From positions 26,752,946 through 26,816,945 of the forward strand of contig CM075853.1 of assembly GCA_037975125.1 (NCBI GenBank): a DNA stretch of 64,000 nt, read 5' to 3'. Below the pieces are notes generated by a model, which saw only the letters and a list, made by a program, of their open reading frames with translations, did not search any database and was not told the origin of the DNA. The stretch's first letter is position 1; every line of letters starts with the position of its first letter. Source of the stretch: Latrodectus hesperus (taxonomy: Eukaryota > Arthropoda > Arachnida > Araneae > Theridiidae). Position numbers and translations under genes: made by a program. Positions 11,239-23,700 of the stretch are shown one piece after another.

Positions 11239-14200
11239 ATCATATATATATATATATATGATAGATTATGTATACAATTTAATTTGTTCATTTCTTACTT
11301 TTATCTTTAAATTATACATATCTATATAATTTAAACTATACAATCACAAATTCATTTTTCCACCATTTTAATAATTTACCCTCATTTTTAAATTTATATT
11401 ATCTTTTCAATTGAAACAATATTGAATATAAAAACATATCAATTATGAAAAAAATTATTTGCGTTTTTTCTCCTGGAATTTTATGTCTACTTAATCGCTA
11501 CTGATGAAACCTAGTCTTGTATCATAAATTGATTTATTTAATTTATTAATGATGTGATAGATCCCGAAATATATTTATATTATCTATAATGTTCTTTTCT
11601 CAGGTTTTTAAGAGCTGTGTAATTTTTAAAGTTTCTAATGTGAAAGTTTTTTCCTTTTTTTATATCTTTTATTATAGAAACAGGTTTATTGGGATGTTTA
11701 AAATAAATAAACTTGAATATGCTTACAGTATCAAATTTATTTAATTAATTTTAATTAGTGCACTTTTAAATTTTTTAATATATATATATATAACCATAAA
11801 ATCAATTATAACGTTTGAAGAATAAATGTTTATTAGCAAAACCCCTCATAATTATCGGTTAAATATTTGTTTCCTCCTCTCTTTATCAAAAGTACTTTCT
11901 TTATATACTTCTAAACTTGATGATTTGAAAAACGAAAATTTATGTAATAAAAATGATTTTTCATGATAAATTTTACAACTGCTTTTGCTAAGAATATAAA
12001 GTTTATTTGATCCCAGTTATTGCACAGGAAACTGTAGAAAATAAATAATAATTTTAAAATTGAAATGTTTTTGCTTTTCCTTTTTTTAGTAAACCAAGTA
12101 TGCTAAAAATATATTTTTAATTTATTGCAATCAAATATTTTCAGTTGTTTTGAAACAGGTGAGAAAAACATGTTTCGCAAATCTTTTTCATTCTGTTATG
12201 CAATCTGCTCTCTGTCAATGTAATTCAAAGACATTCAATATTATTTAAAGAATCGTCTTGGTAAGCTAAAATTATTAATTAAACTTAGTTTTCTTCTCTG
12301 TTTTATAATTCAGTAAATGTGAAAATCTGGGCTTGATTTTAAACTAATTTTTTAATTAATAAATATTTAATTAATATTTTATAAAAAATATCTATGTTTA
12401 ATACAATATGCTCAGTAATCAAATAATATTGGACTTAATCATTATTTAAATTAAATCATTTTATATAACATATTACAAAATTTCAAAACCTTCAACGAGT
12501 GCAGAACTTAGGATTTTCTTCATCAATCTTTATACCGGCTTCAGAAATATCATTTAAAAATGTAAATAAAAAGTATAAATTAAAATAATAAGTAAAAATA
12601 AATATAAGTATTTAAATAAAGCAACAGTTTTTTTTATATAATTGCTTCTCAAATTCCCTATCTTTGATTTCTATAAAGTTCCATTGTCCCAGGTATTTGC
12701 AAACAAGGAACAGATTTTTGTTTTATCAGTGATTTCTGAAAACCTGTGCATCGCTGCAACTTTAATGAGAGACAATGCTCCAGTGATCATGGTCGTCATG
12801 ACAACCTCCATGGACTGCCGGACCTGAAAGCCTTTCGCTCCACATCCATATTTCAAGAGCTCTGAAAAATATTCAAGAACACACAACGCGTCAAAAAGAG
12901 AATTGGTGTCGACTTATTTGAAAAGGCTTAACATGATCGCATTACTTTAAATGCCGCTTAGCTAAAGGTGGAAAATTGTTCATGCGCAAGTACAATATCC
13001 ATATACGAAATAATATTCGTATGTGCTAATAAATATATACATATTCACATTCAAATTCAGAAATTTTACTTATATATTAAATTTAAGAATTTACGAAAAT
13101 TTCTCACGTAATTAAGATGATTAATTTTTTTGATTTAACTTTAAAATGAAATGGTAAGAAAATACAGTTGTAATATTACCCATAATTTACGATTATAGCC
13201 AAACTTTGGACTGTAAACAATTTAACGTTATAGAAATTTAACATTATAGAAATATTGATTTATTGATTTAAGGTCAAACTAAAAATAAGGAAATTGGTGT
13301 GTGTACAGTGTCTACAAACGAATTTGAGTACTTTATTTTAAAAAAAAATTTAATCACATCTCTCAAGAAAATGTTCATCATTAAAAAATTGGAAGTTTCT
13401 CACACTGACGGATGCAAATAAAACATGTGCTACATTTTTCCTCACCAGAAACATAGGTTCTAATATTTAGTTGCGGAATCTCTTCCTATTTCAAAATTCT
13501 GGCAAGCTACAACTTAAAAGTCAAGCCTCCGGGTTCTGAAAACTGGTGAAATGATCATAATACAAATGCAGTAATCAATATTGCAGTGAACTTCGCTTTG
13601 AAAGGCGTTTTATGGTGCGTACCTTATTTACAAATGATGTTTCCTTAGTGTTCCGGTTCTCCGGGAACAGAGTAACTAAACATTACTCTTTTTCTAGCGC
13701 TGTTAAAAGGAGGAAGATACACTCGCACGTCGGACTCAAAGAAACAACTGTATTCGCACGGCAGTTAGAATGCTTGCCTGATTTTCACGATTTTGTTCTG
13801 TTGAAAGTACAAATTTTTTTGTAATGTCATTTATTGTATCTATTGTATATAGGTGCATAAAAGAGGTTTTTGTGTAAGATTCACTTAAATTCACAGGACA
13901 TCGCAACACTTAGTAAGAAAATCAGGTGTTTTATTCTCATATATATTGGATCATCAAACAGAAACTTTGCAAATATAAATCCTCTAAAAGTCTTTTATTT
14001 TAAGAAATAAATTCTATATTAAGAACTTGATCTGATTTTCAAATGAATGTTATTTTTTTAACTGCTTCATTAAGATATCTACAATATTTTTATTATAACT
14101 ATAAAAATCATGTGAATATGATTTCTTCAAAAGAAAATATCTGTACCTCAAAAGTTTGACTTTTAAGACCTCTTCCTCGCATCTGAACTCCAACCAAAGC

Positions 14201-14289
14201 TCAACCCTTGATTTAAAATTCACAAAGATTATTTTTTCTGAATATATAAACATATGAAAAAATGATGTGACCAAATAGTGTTATTCTTA
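11239..14289. other. Very AT-rich intronic stretch
   Basis: No gene recognised. A GC-richer island at about 12640-12900 is open for 71 codons on the minus strand and 61 on the plus strand, and another at 13600-13820 for 70 codons on plus; neither resembles a known family. A short TA run lies at 11240-11260. Confidence 0.4.
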
Positions 14290-14455
14290 CTAGGCAGCGA
14301 TTGTCAACCTGCTCCTTACCTATGCTTAGTTTGTTGCTTTTACAGCCTCATTCAGCTTTTGATTTCCAGTGATTTTTGAACTGTAGCAATTATCCATGCC
14401 TAAGCTAGAAATCGAACTCACAAACTTCTGAGTTAAAGACTAGAACATCAAACAT
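14290..14455 (-). mobile_element. Decayed tRNA-derived SINE
   Basis: On the minus strand a degenerate B box gagttcgattt is followed by ctagcttaggcatgga, the same order as in the clearer SINE heads (ggttcgaatcc then gggcatgga). The A-box region and tail are poorly preserved, and no target duplication was found. It most resembles the copy at 40925-41115. Confidence 0.45.
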
Positions 14456-14720
14456 TCATCTACCACTTGGATTCTGTAACTACATGTAGTTTGCCCAATT
14501 CTGTCATTGGGTGATATTAATGTGATAAAAAAATAAATTCTCAAAATTACGAGTATATTTTGATTAACATATATCTTACAAGAAAAATTATTAACTCTTC
14601 TTAATATCCAAAAACGTGTGCATTCAATCACTTATATGATTTTAATCAATGCTAGCTGGTAAACCAAAATTTAGTTTTGAATAAATGCTATGAGTATATA
14701 ACAAGCTCAAAAAAAACTGC

Positions 14721-14778
14721 TTTATATATAATATATATTTGTATATATATATATAATATATATACAATATATATAATA

Positions 14779-14837
<59 letters not shown>
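14721..14837. repeat. (AT)n microsatellite
   Basis: About 117 bases of TA repeats with TATAATATA and ATATACA interruptions. Confidence 0.95.
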
Positions 14838-14840
<3 letters not shown>

Positions 14841-16411
14841 GTATACTAGACGAGGTTCACGAGTCCCCTCACTTTCAATTTCAAATTATAAATATCAGGG
14901 AATATAGTGATTTAAAGCATAATTTTAAATAAATGATAATTAAAATAACAAGTGCAAAAGGTCTAACAACAATGGTATTTGAAATTATCATAAAAATACA
15001 GTAATAGTGGAGAGGGAGCGATGTGATATCTCAGCGCCCAAAAACCTACCATGAAATTTAACTATCACTGGACAAAAGAATTATGCACGCATGTTGCATA
15101 TTTTGCGCTCATTAGAAATGACATACTGGATTTGATCTCATCTAGCGTTGAGCAGCGGGAACCCTTGTTATTTTCTCTAGTTTATTCACCTACGGTTATG
15201 AATATGGCTCATTTTGTAAGAAGAGTCTGTTGGAAGGCGTTTTTCAAAAGAACTTTTCTATGAATTTCCGCTGATGAACTATTTATTATGCATTAATATA
15301 GCTCATATATTATGTATATAATGTACTGAATACATAATATATTAATAATTATTTCGGTGATATATAAAGTAAATTCTTGGAGATTCAATTTGCACCGAAT
15401 CAAAAACGAAAATAACACACTTCATAGTAATGGAAAAAAGAAATTATTTGAAACTTGGTATAAATAAGAATGAAAATATCATACTATTTTTGTGTGACTC
15501 CTCTTTCTTTACACTGAGATATATTTACAATCTAATTTGTCATTAAAACCATTAATGTGGGGAAATCAGTTTCCAGTTTTTCAGAATTTTAATGTTCAAA
15601 GATATATTTAATTTCCTTCGTATCTTGATGACTAACAAGTGAAAACTTTTTGTGCTAAAACTACTTATTAATCGACAATAAAAGTTTCAGTAAAAATTTC
15701 ATCCGTATTCCAATGTATCTTTGATTGATGACGTATTGAAAAAGGCAAAACACATTCACTGCAAAAAAAACTTTTTTAAAAACCAAAAAATAGTAGATAT
15801 CATCACTTTTTCAATTTGCCATTGAGGGTGTTGATAAAAAGAGGATTCTGTGCCCAGTTAATGCTTTTCTCTGTTCCCAGCAGTTACGCAAAAGTGTCAA
15901 TATAAGAAGGGTGAATAGAACCGCCATTTTCTTTCTTGGGGTGATTCTGGAACGTTATATCCTTAAATTATTTACATCATGGCAGTTTTACAGGAAATCC
16001 AAATCATCCTTTATTATGTTTTCAATTAACTGCAATCAAAATTTTCAGTCAGCTGGGCCCCGCCTATTTCACTTCATTTCGTTCCACTACGAACAAACAT
16101 TAAAGATAATTTTTTTCCCTAATTTTATAGCACCGGGGAACTCTTCACCCATAGACTGATGAATCCAGATGATGTCATGAATGAATCTGAAGTCCGAATG
16201 TTCTGAAGTTGAGAAGAGATAATGCTTGGGAGACGATTGAGCGATAGGAATTGTAGAAATTCAGATGGATGGACTCTACTTAGCTAAAAACATTGATTAA
16301 TTAAATTCTTGTTACACTGTTAAGGGAGAAGTGCATTATTATTCAAGAGCTCTCATTAAGGGAAACACTTGGATTCGCCGGAATTCTTGGGATGCGGCAC
16401 TCTAATGATTG
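14838..16411. other. Intronic stretch, no gene recognised
   Basis: Open frames of 70 codons (15051-15263) and 82 codons (15911-16159) have no family resemblance. The last 100 bases flank the LTR copy. Confidence 0.4.
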
Positions 16412-16670
16412 TGTGGCGACGCAAAATACAAAGCGAAATTTGCGCTAATTATTTATTATATTTAAATACACACACTCCATATACACATACAAAACAATAC
16501 ATTCTTATACAAATAATCACATAGAAGAAAATCCAATTTTAGGGTGTCTCAGAAACGAGAACTATAGCTGTCCTCCGCTGGGTTCACTCACTCGACTGGT
16601 CTGGATCCCTCATTTTTCCTCCCCATGCCTTCCGATCCCCACTCCAGTAGGGAAGCAGGGTTTCTTTACA
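16412..16670 (-). repeat. LTR copy 1
   Basis: 259 bases sharing with LTR copy 2 the blocks gcgctaattatttattatat (copy 2 has gcgctgatt), acaaataatcacataga, ttttagggtgtctcag and cactcgactggtctgga. Likely the 3' LTR if the element is read on the minus strand. Confidence 0.7.
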
Positions 16671-17049
16671 GTCCTAATAGCCACCCTCGTCAAAGGTTTT
16701 TTTCCCGCAGGGAAAAAGGAAAAATCATACTGAAAAGAAACAGAACATTTTCTTCTTCCAGTTAGTTACTGTGTTTTTTTTTCCTCTCACATCAGAATAT
16801 ACTAAGATAAATACCATGACCACATTTTATAAGGAGGCAAAATAAAATAAGAAAAAGATTGTATATCTAATTGTTTTAAAAGTCAACAAAAGATATAAAA
16901 AACTATTACTTGATTAATACAAACACAAGTGTTAACATTGTATAAAACACGTGTACAAGCATATAATTATTTATTTAAAAACTAAACACAAAATATTTCT
17001 CTAAATACACAATATATTTTTTAAATTAAACACAATCATTTCAAATTTT

Positions 17050-17340
17050 TTCAAACACATAATTTATACATCATTGAGATGTATCACCACGCATTCAATT
17101 TGTAACTTTTTCAATTCGAACTTATATTTCGGTATTTCTTCTTCAATGTGCTTTTTATCTTCTTTCATTCTCAGCATTATTTAATAATTCCTTCAAAAAC
17201 TCTTCTTCATACTCTTTAGACTCAAGGATTAATTTTTTAATCAAACTATCTTTAAATCTTCGAAGTTCGAACAGACCTTCTCAGATTTGTAAATCTTATT
17301 TTCTAGCTTTTCCTATAACCATGCCATTTTATAATTTTAA
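17050..17340 (-). pseudogene. gag-like remnant of the LTR element
   Basis: Minus-strand reading in shifting frames gives charged helical peptides such as DSLIKKLILESKEYEEEFLK and KYKFELKKLQIE, the kind of coiled segment found near the N-terminus of arthropod Gypsy gag proteins. Several frameshifts and stops; inference from composition and from its place between two LTRs. Confidence 0.4.
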
Positions 17341-17669
17341 AATAACTAAGCCAATCAAGAACGACTAACTAACTGTGATTGCAAGAGTGAAATTAAGAAT
17401 ATTAAGTATCACTAAGGAAAACTGATAATGTGTGTGATTTATTAAATACAAATTTTATCTTAAAAATCAACTATTTATATGTAAGCAAGTGAAAATTGAG
17501 TTTAAGTATACTAAATACAATATTTAATATAGCTTATTCAAATTTATAATCATAATAAATTGCACTATAATTGTAATTAATTCCTCAATAAAAATTCAAT
17601 TATTGATAAAATATAATTCTTGGAACAAAATTATAAAAAAGCAATAAATGACATTTGTTAATATACATG

Positions 17670-18024
17670 TTGTTGTTGTTGTTACTAATGACACATGGAC
17701 AAGCCAAGCTCGCTATGCCTTGGCTATGCGAATTTAAGTCAATTGAGAGCGTCTTTCGTTTAATAAAAGCACCATGAAGGTGAAATTACGACTTTTGCTC
17801 TTCAAATCCTCCGATAGATGGCAGCGCCAGAGGATCTACTCCCTCAATTTTGGCATCGATGTCAAGGGGGAGTAAATTTCTCCAGACCATTGCACTTATG
17901 GTAACTGCTCAATGACAGACCACAGGACTTTCGATTCCACAGATTTAACGAGCACGTATATCGCATGTACTCGGTGGGTCTTTGGCGGCATTGGATACCC
18001 TAACCACTAGGCTACCATGGCCAT
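17670..18024 (-). mobile_element. tRNA-derived SINE, head type B with tail type 1
   Basis: Read on the minus strand, the element starts with a tRNA-like head catggccatggtagcctag (A box tagcctagtgg; weak B box around tggaatcgaaagtcc), has a distinct middle with the ctccctcaattttggcatcg region, and then about 130 bases of tail identical in layout to the SINE at 47279-47582: ttcaccttcatggtgct, aattgacttaaattcgcata, caaggcatagcgagcttggc and a (CAA)n end. The head and the middle differ from that copy. It is nested in the LTR element. Confidence 0.8.

Positions 18025-18025
<1 letters not shown>

Positions 18026-18063
<38 letters not shown>
18026..18063. repeat. Short (AT)n tract
   Basis: About 38 bases of TA repeats immediately beside the SINE head. 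Confidence 0.9.
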
Positions 18064-18069
<6 letters not shown>

Positions 18070-18367
18070 CTTATAAAATATAAAAAAGCACTTACATACT
18101 CTTAATTCAACTTAATCCTTAAAAACTCATAAATCATTTTTAATCAAAATAAAATGAACTTTCTTGTAAAAAACAGCAATGATGCTACACTTCTGTATAA
18201 ATATTTGAAGCTGCAGGGCAACGATGCACAAAAATCATGGCAATAATTTACAACTGATTGCATCCAAATGAATGGTACTCCCACTGGTGCATCTTTCAGA
18301 TCGATGATCATAAACTCAATGCAAGCGATGGGTGGAATCCCAGGCGCTGCCACCAATTCGCTGAGCA

Positions 18368-18621
18368 TGTGCCGTAGCAAAATAAAAAACGAAATTCGCG
18401 CTGATTATTTATTATATTTAAATGCATACACCACATACACATACAAAAAACAACACACATATACAAATAATCACATAGAAAAAAAATCAAATTTTAGGGT
18501 GTCTCAGCAACGAGAGATATCCGCTGGGTTTCATTCACTCGACTGGTCTGGACCCCTGATTTTTCCTCCCCAAGCTTTCTCCAGAAGGGAAACAAGGCCC
18601 TGGAGAAGCAGTCTTTTTACA
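18368..18621 (-). repeat. LTR copy 2
   Basis: 254 bases, TGTGCC start and TTTACA end on the plus strand, homologous along its length to 16412-16670. Likely the 5' LTR on the minus strand because the gag-like remnant follows it. Confidence 0.7.
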
Positions 18622-19053
18622 AATGCTGTATTGCTATGACAAAATATATTAGTAAAAAAAACATGAAAAAGCCAGTTACATTTATCGTAAAAAAAATTTT
18701 TTTCTTCGAAGAATTGTAGGACATTTGGGCACGTCATAGGTCTTTTTGAAAAATAACACAAAGCATTTAAAGGCATTTGCCGTACAGTTTCTCTCCAGGA
18801 TTTTTATTTTGTTACACAAAATCATCCATAATTTTGTTTCATGTAAATATTTATTTTTGTATAAATTTATTTTGGAAATAAAGAAATAACTGCATTTTTA
18901 TAATGATTTCAAATAGGATCGTTATTTTACTATCGTATGAGGGCTAAAAGATCATGGATCTAATTATAGAAAGTTAACGAGTCCAAATGGAATAAGAAAC
19001 AAAAACTAGAATGTTATTTTCGATACGATTTCTATTTCTATTCTTTTTTTCAG

Positions 19054-19167
19054 AATAATTTCATCAAGACATCCAAGTACAGCTTGGTTACATTTGTGCC
19101 TCAAAACCTGTTTGAACAGTTTCAGCGGCTGGCAAACTTTTACTTCTTGTGCCTTCTCGTGCTGCAG
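19054..19167 (+). CDS. Flippase exon b: TM1 entry
   Basis: 114 bases, 38 codons, phase 0 at both ends, acceptor tttttttcag and donor gtgaga. It starts [20 protein letters not shown], the strongly conserved N-x-I-x-T-(A/S)-KY segment, and ends with [13 protein letters not shown], the first half of TM1. The preceding intron of 16.6 kb is the longest in the window and carries most of the short LINE and SINE insertions of the 5' half, the LTR pair and the first (AT)n tracts. Confidence 0.95.
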
Positions 19168-19842
19168 GTGAGAAGGAAAATACAGATAAGTATTAAAACT
19201 GTTTTCTACACAATTGAAATTACATCTCGGGTTGTAAGTAATTTTTATAATTTGTTTTCATAATTAGTTTGAGATTTTAGTCTTTGCACGCTGAAGTTGT
19301 TTCTAAATGAAAATTTTGTATGGTCAATCAATAAAAGATTTTCATTTAATTCAGAAAACTAATTATTAAAGTTTAAATTGCCATATGAGATGAAAATAAA
19401 ATAAAGGAATAACATACTTGAGTAAAATATATTTGTAGCTCCAAACATTTTATTCTGTTTTGTGGGAATTTCAAATGGAAAAATATATTAAATATTAGCT
19501 TTGATTGTATTCAAATTTTAAAAAATAAGACTCATAAGATGCTAAAGAAGCTGCATATTACGAAAAAGTTTATTATGTAAAAAGTTAAACCAAGCAACAG
19601 AAGTTTTTATAGACCTTACATTTTTGTTTTATTCACAATGTAACACCATTCTTGATCTATTAGTTTCCAATTTTGTACATACCATTCAAATATTATATAG
19701 AAAAACCAGTTCTTTTCATTAAAAGCAACAGCAATCCTTTTAAAAATTTTCCACTGCTTTTGATTAATTTAGAAGATTTATAATCACAAATCTAGTGAAT
19801 AAAGTAATATCTGAGCTGAATAATTTGTGTCATCAACTAATA

Positions 19843-21054
19843 CACAAGGTAAACAAGAAAGCTCTTGCTGATTTCATGTTGCCACCGAATGAAGTGAGAA
19901 TAAGTATGCAAATAAGTGTATGACGTGATTGCGATGGCACATTCGTAAACCGTAACTCTTACAGTAGCAAAGAGTATTGTGCCAAAGGAGCTGGTTCGGT
20001 GTTATTTACTTTACGACTTCAAATTGAACTTATCACCAGCTACATCAAGCCATCGAATATTTCGAGCGTATGAGATAGTGTTGTGAATGAACGCTCGGTA
20101 AGGCATTTGTTTGTCTAATTCAGATTGGGAGATTTATCACTTTGCGTGGGTGAGGTTTGCAATGGACAATCACAGGCCTTGGATGACGAAGCCTTGTAAG
20201 AGGTCAATGAAAGAAAACATTAGTCAGAGGAGTGGCGAGCTTGTTGGACAATTTAACGTTTCCAGTGAAGCAGTTCGACTTCATCTGCATCACTTAGATA
20301 AAACGAACAGGATGAGCAAGTGGCTTCCTCACACGCTGTACGAAATCAGTAAGCAATGATGAGTGACAGTCTGTTCATCATTGCTTTCTCGCCTCCGTAG
20401 CGCATTCATACTCAATCGAGTAAGGACCAGTGACTAAAAGTAAGTCCTGTATGACACATCCAAGCGTTCCAAACATTGGTTATCACCTCAGGATATTGTC
20501 CCGCTCAGCTAAAGATTAGGCTTTATGTCTGGTGTACTAGTCATCAAGTAGTTCACTATGAGCTGCTACCAACGAATCAAACCGTCAGTGTGGACCTGTG
20601 CTCGCAGCAGCTGGAATGAATATAACAGAAAAATCCATCACTTTCGTTGCAATATATGTTTGTTAATTGCAAGGGTGTAATGTTCTTTTCCGATAATGCA
20701 AGGCCTCATGTCACGTAGATGGACATTTATACTATACAGCGACTTGCTTGGGAGACTTTGTACCATATTCTTTACTCACGTGAATTTGCACCCTCATATT
20801 ACTCCCTCTTCCATTCCCTGGACAATAACCTTATGAAAAATCTTTCACTAATCAAACAGACTTGCGTCAAGCACTCACGGACTTCCTTGCGTTAAGACCC
20901 TCCGAGTTTTAACGCAAGGGGATTGCACAACTGGAGATACGTTGGCAGAACGTGCTGGATGCCAATGATGATTTCTACGAGGACTAACAACACTTTCTGT
21001 AGGTCATGTTCTCTTGGGTCATTAAAAACGGCAAGAACTTTCTTGTTTATCTTG
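19843..21054 (+). mobile_element. mariner-type DNA transposon, inactive
   Basis: TA dinucleotides border the element (19841-19842 and 21055-21056). The left end cacaaggtaaacaagaaag and the reverse complement of the right end (caagataaacaagaaagtt) match over about 25 bases as terminal inverted repeats. Plus-strand remnants of a mariner transposase follow in order between about 20005 and 20987, in several frames: DFKLNLSPATSSHRIFRAY, FRLGDLSLCVGEV, FNVSSEAVRLHLHHLDKTNR then SKWLPHTLYEISKQ, VLYDTSKRSKHWLSPQDIV, DNARPHVT, and C-terminal ANDDFYED with a stop. Many frameshifts and stops show it is dead. About 1.2 kb, the usual mariner size. Confidence 0.85.
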
Positions 21055-21056
21055 TA

Positions 21057-22717
21057 GGTCACCACTGAGTTAGCTTTCCTATAAGTAAGCTTCTGTGGTC
21101 GATGTCTGCTGTGTGGGTCATATCCTATGCTACACTTTTCCCTTGAATCAGAATCCTGTAAAAATAGTCTGGTTTATAGTTTTTCATATATTTTTTATCA
21201 TTGTGCTCGTTTTCCCCCATGAACATCTGTTTATTAAAAGCACTGAACACAACCACTTTAAATCACGATCTAGTGATAATATTGACAGCAGAACGAACAC
21301 ATTCCTCTCCGTATGGTGCAGGGGCTGTGTAAGCTTAATATGCCTATTCTCTGTCAATACAACAGGCATAGTTGCGAAATTTGCATCTTTCTGGTTCTGA
21401 AATTTATACTTTTCCCCACAGGTTCATTCCGAGTCCCATAACAAATTTCGGCAAAAAACTCTATTTTTAAAGTTTTTATGGTCAGTGTATCTGATGTCGA
21501 ACTTCTTAATCGTGAATTGAAGAAATATATCATTCATCAACACAATCATCGAATTAAAGCATCACAGTATTCTCTTTAGTCATTTAAAAAGCTTTAGTTC
21601 AGTTCTTTTCTTCTCATTTTTAAAATGTGGGTTTTTTAAAACTTCTTTCAACGTATAAGATAATTTAAATTTCATTACATATATAAAATTCTGTGAGAGA
21701 AATCAGTCCAAAAAATTTTTGAAATTAGTTGAAAAAAATGTTTAAATTAATTTACATTGGGCTTTTACAGGAATACTTAATGTTCATTTACTTAATTTCT
21801 ACTTGAAATGCCGTAATAGAAATGGACCGGAAGAAAATGGCTGAAAAATATTTAAATTTTACAAAAACATCGCATTAAGCGTGAATCAAAGTCTAAAACT
21901 CAAAACCTTCGTTTATAATGTATTGCATATCAGTTCAAAAAAGAAAAAATACAAAAAAGGGAAACATATATATATAAAAATTTAGATGAGTGCAACATTG
22001 AAAATAAACTTTAGCCTATGAACATTTCTACACGATAAAAAAATTTGCAAGTATGATATTTAGTTACAAGCAATTACGAGAAGTTATTAACAACCACAAG
22101 AAATTGAATTCATTAATGAAAGGAAAATCTAATTTTCGATAGTAAAAATTAATACAGCAATCTTTATATTACGGGAAACTTGAAAATCGTCACACTTTTA
22201 AAATTTAATTTTTAACCATCCTAATTATAAAGAAGTTTACAAAATCCTGATCTAAATCGATTAAAGACATCTACGTATATTCGCTCATTTTTTTTTTTAT
22301 CTGGGGCAGCATCTTTGAATTTCGATATTATTCAGGATACGAAGATGAAATTGAATTGCAGTCACCTGATTTCAATGTAACTGAAATTCTTATGGTCTAT
22401 TTTCAAACATAGAATCGATATCCTCCACCGACATATCTCCCTGATCTTTCAAAATATCTTATGAAGAATGGTACGATATTCCTCTAAACATTATCCAGTA
22501 TTTAAATATATTGATTCCTAAAAGAATTTAAGCTATATTACATGCCAAAAGTGGTCTTTACTCTCTCTCTCTCTCTCTAATAAAGGTTTCTTTATAAATC
22601 TAAGTGGCTTTTATTATTTTGATAACCATTTATATATGGATATACATTACTATTTCCTTTTTATTCTTACATATCAGAGTATAACCACACTTCTAACTTT
22701 CTGTTCTCTCTTTCCAG
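21057..22717. other. Rest of intron 2
   Basis: AT-rich. A 101-codon open frame at 21095-21400 is unassigned. A (CT)9 run lies at 22561-22578. Confidence 0.45.
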
Positions 22718-22816
22718 CTGATACCTCAAATTTCCTCACTGACTGCAGTCACCACCGCAGTTCCTCTCGCTGTGGTACTCACAGTTACCGCCCTCAAGGA
22801 TGCTATCGACGATTTT
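22718..22816 (+). CDS. Flippase exon c: TM1 end and TM2
   Basis: 99 bases, 33 codons, phase 0 at both ends, acceptor ctttccag and donor gtaagt. It begins LIPQISSLTAV, the TM1/TM2 turn with the conserved PQIS that lines the lipid path in P4-ATPases, continues through the hydrophobic TM2 stretch AVPLAVVLTVTALKD and ends AIDDF at the cytosolic entry to the actuator domain. The KDA-x-(D/E)D motif is diagnostic of the family. Confidence 0.95.
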
Positions 22817-23264
22817 GTAAGTCTCAACCTCTGCAAATGTTCTACATTAACCATCTAAGATACCGTCAGCACTACTTGAGGAAAACTTAATTCATAAAAC
22901 TATCGAAAGGGATTTTTATTTTGTATAGTATATATTTAATATAAGTTTTTTTCTTTGTTTAAAAAAAGATTGCATGTAACTTTTTTTCGTATGACATTAA
23001 CCTCTTCACAAAGACGTTATCAATGTTTATTCCGAAACGTCATCAAAAATTTCTTATCAGTCACTCTCAGTGTATAGTCTACACTATAACACAATCTAAA
23101 ATATTGTCTGTACTTCTCAGGGTAGACTGATTTCACAGAAATGTCTAAAAAGAAATATTAATTAGCGTTATATATTTGTTGTGTTAATATATAATCAAAA
23201 TTCTTGGCTTAGGTAAAAAGATTATAAATGAAGCATTGTCCGGGCAACACTTTCTTTCCTACTA

Positions 23265-23700
23265 TATTCAATCCTGCAAAGGCTGCCACCAGTAATCCTT
23301 TGAACCCGGAAGATCACATGGCACTAACACCATCAGAGATGTCTTCCATTACTAAACAATTTACTTCTAAAACCTGGGATGACCCTCCTGCTCACCCTTG
23401 GTACTTCCAAAGACATCCTGGAGCCGTTACAACATTTAAGGGCTCCGGAGTACATCAGACGACACTGTCTCGACTTTCTACTGGCCACTTGAAGAGTATA
23501 ATCTTTGAAGACGGTAAAAGAAAATACTCGCACATGCCCCAAGTGCGACAATGCTCCGTTTTGCCCGCAACACATCTTCAAATGCTTGAGGTTTTCTCGT
23601 GAAGAGGCTGTGAAAAGTCCACATCTGCTTTTGGACTTTTTGGCTATCTATGATCTCATGGATCTGGTCTAGTTCCACTAGACCAGATGGGGATTAGTCC
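23265..23700 (+). mobile_element. LINE ORF2 C-terminal fragment
   Basis: Encodes NPLNPEDHMALTPSEMSS..., then STGHLKSIIFEDGK and, after a frameshift near 23530, CPKCDNAPFCPQHIFKC, a C-x2-C-x6-C-x2-H-x4-C-type cluster in the position of the terminal zinc knuckle of RNase H-bearing LINEs, followed by LLLDFLAIYDLMDLV and a stop. The terminus matches the LINE copy at 1381-2020 (LTIFGFMGLV-stop). A perfect 12-bp hairpin (23662-23673 with 23677-23688) covers the stop codon. No (CAA)n tail or target duplication was found. Confidence 0.75.

Larger units (their letters stand above)
16412..18621 (-). mobile_element. Decayed LTR retrotransposon, probably Ty3/Gypsy-like
   Basis: Two related repeats of about 255 bases (16412-16670 and 18368-18621) begin TGTGG/TGTGC and end TTTACA, as LTRs do, and are 1.7 kb apart in the same orientation. 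The minus strand is the likely coding strand: it has AATAAA-like signals inside each LTR, a leader tggtggcagcgcctgggatt just inside the right-hand LTR, a lysine/glutamate-rich gag-like remnant at 17050-17340 and a purine-rich gacgagggtggc next to the left-hand LTR. The pol region is missing, a SINE (17670-18024) is inserted, and no 5-bp target duplication is visible. Two independent solo LTRs cannot be excluded. Confidence 0.6.
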
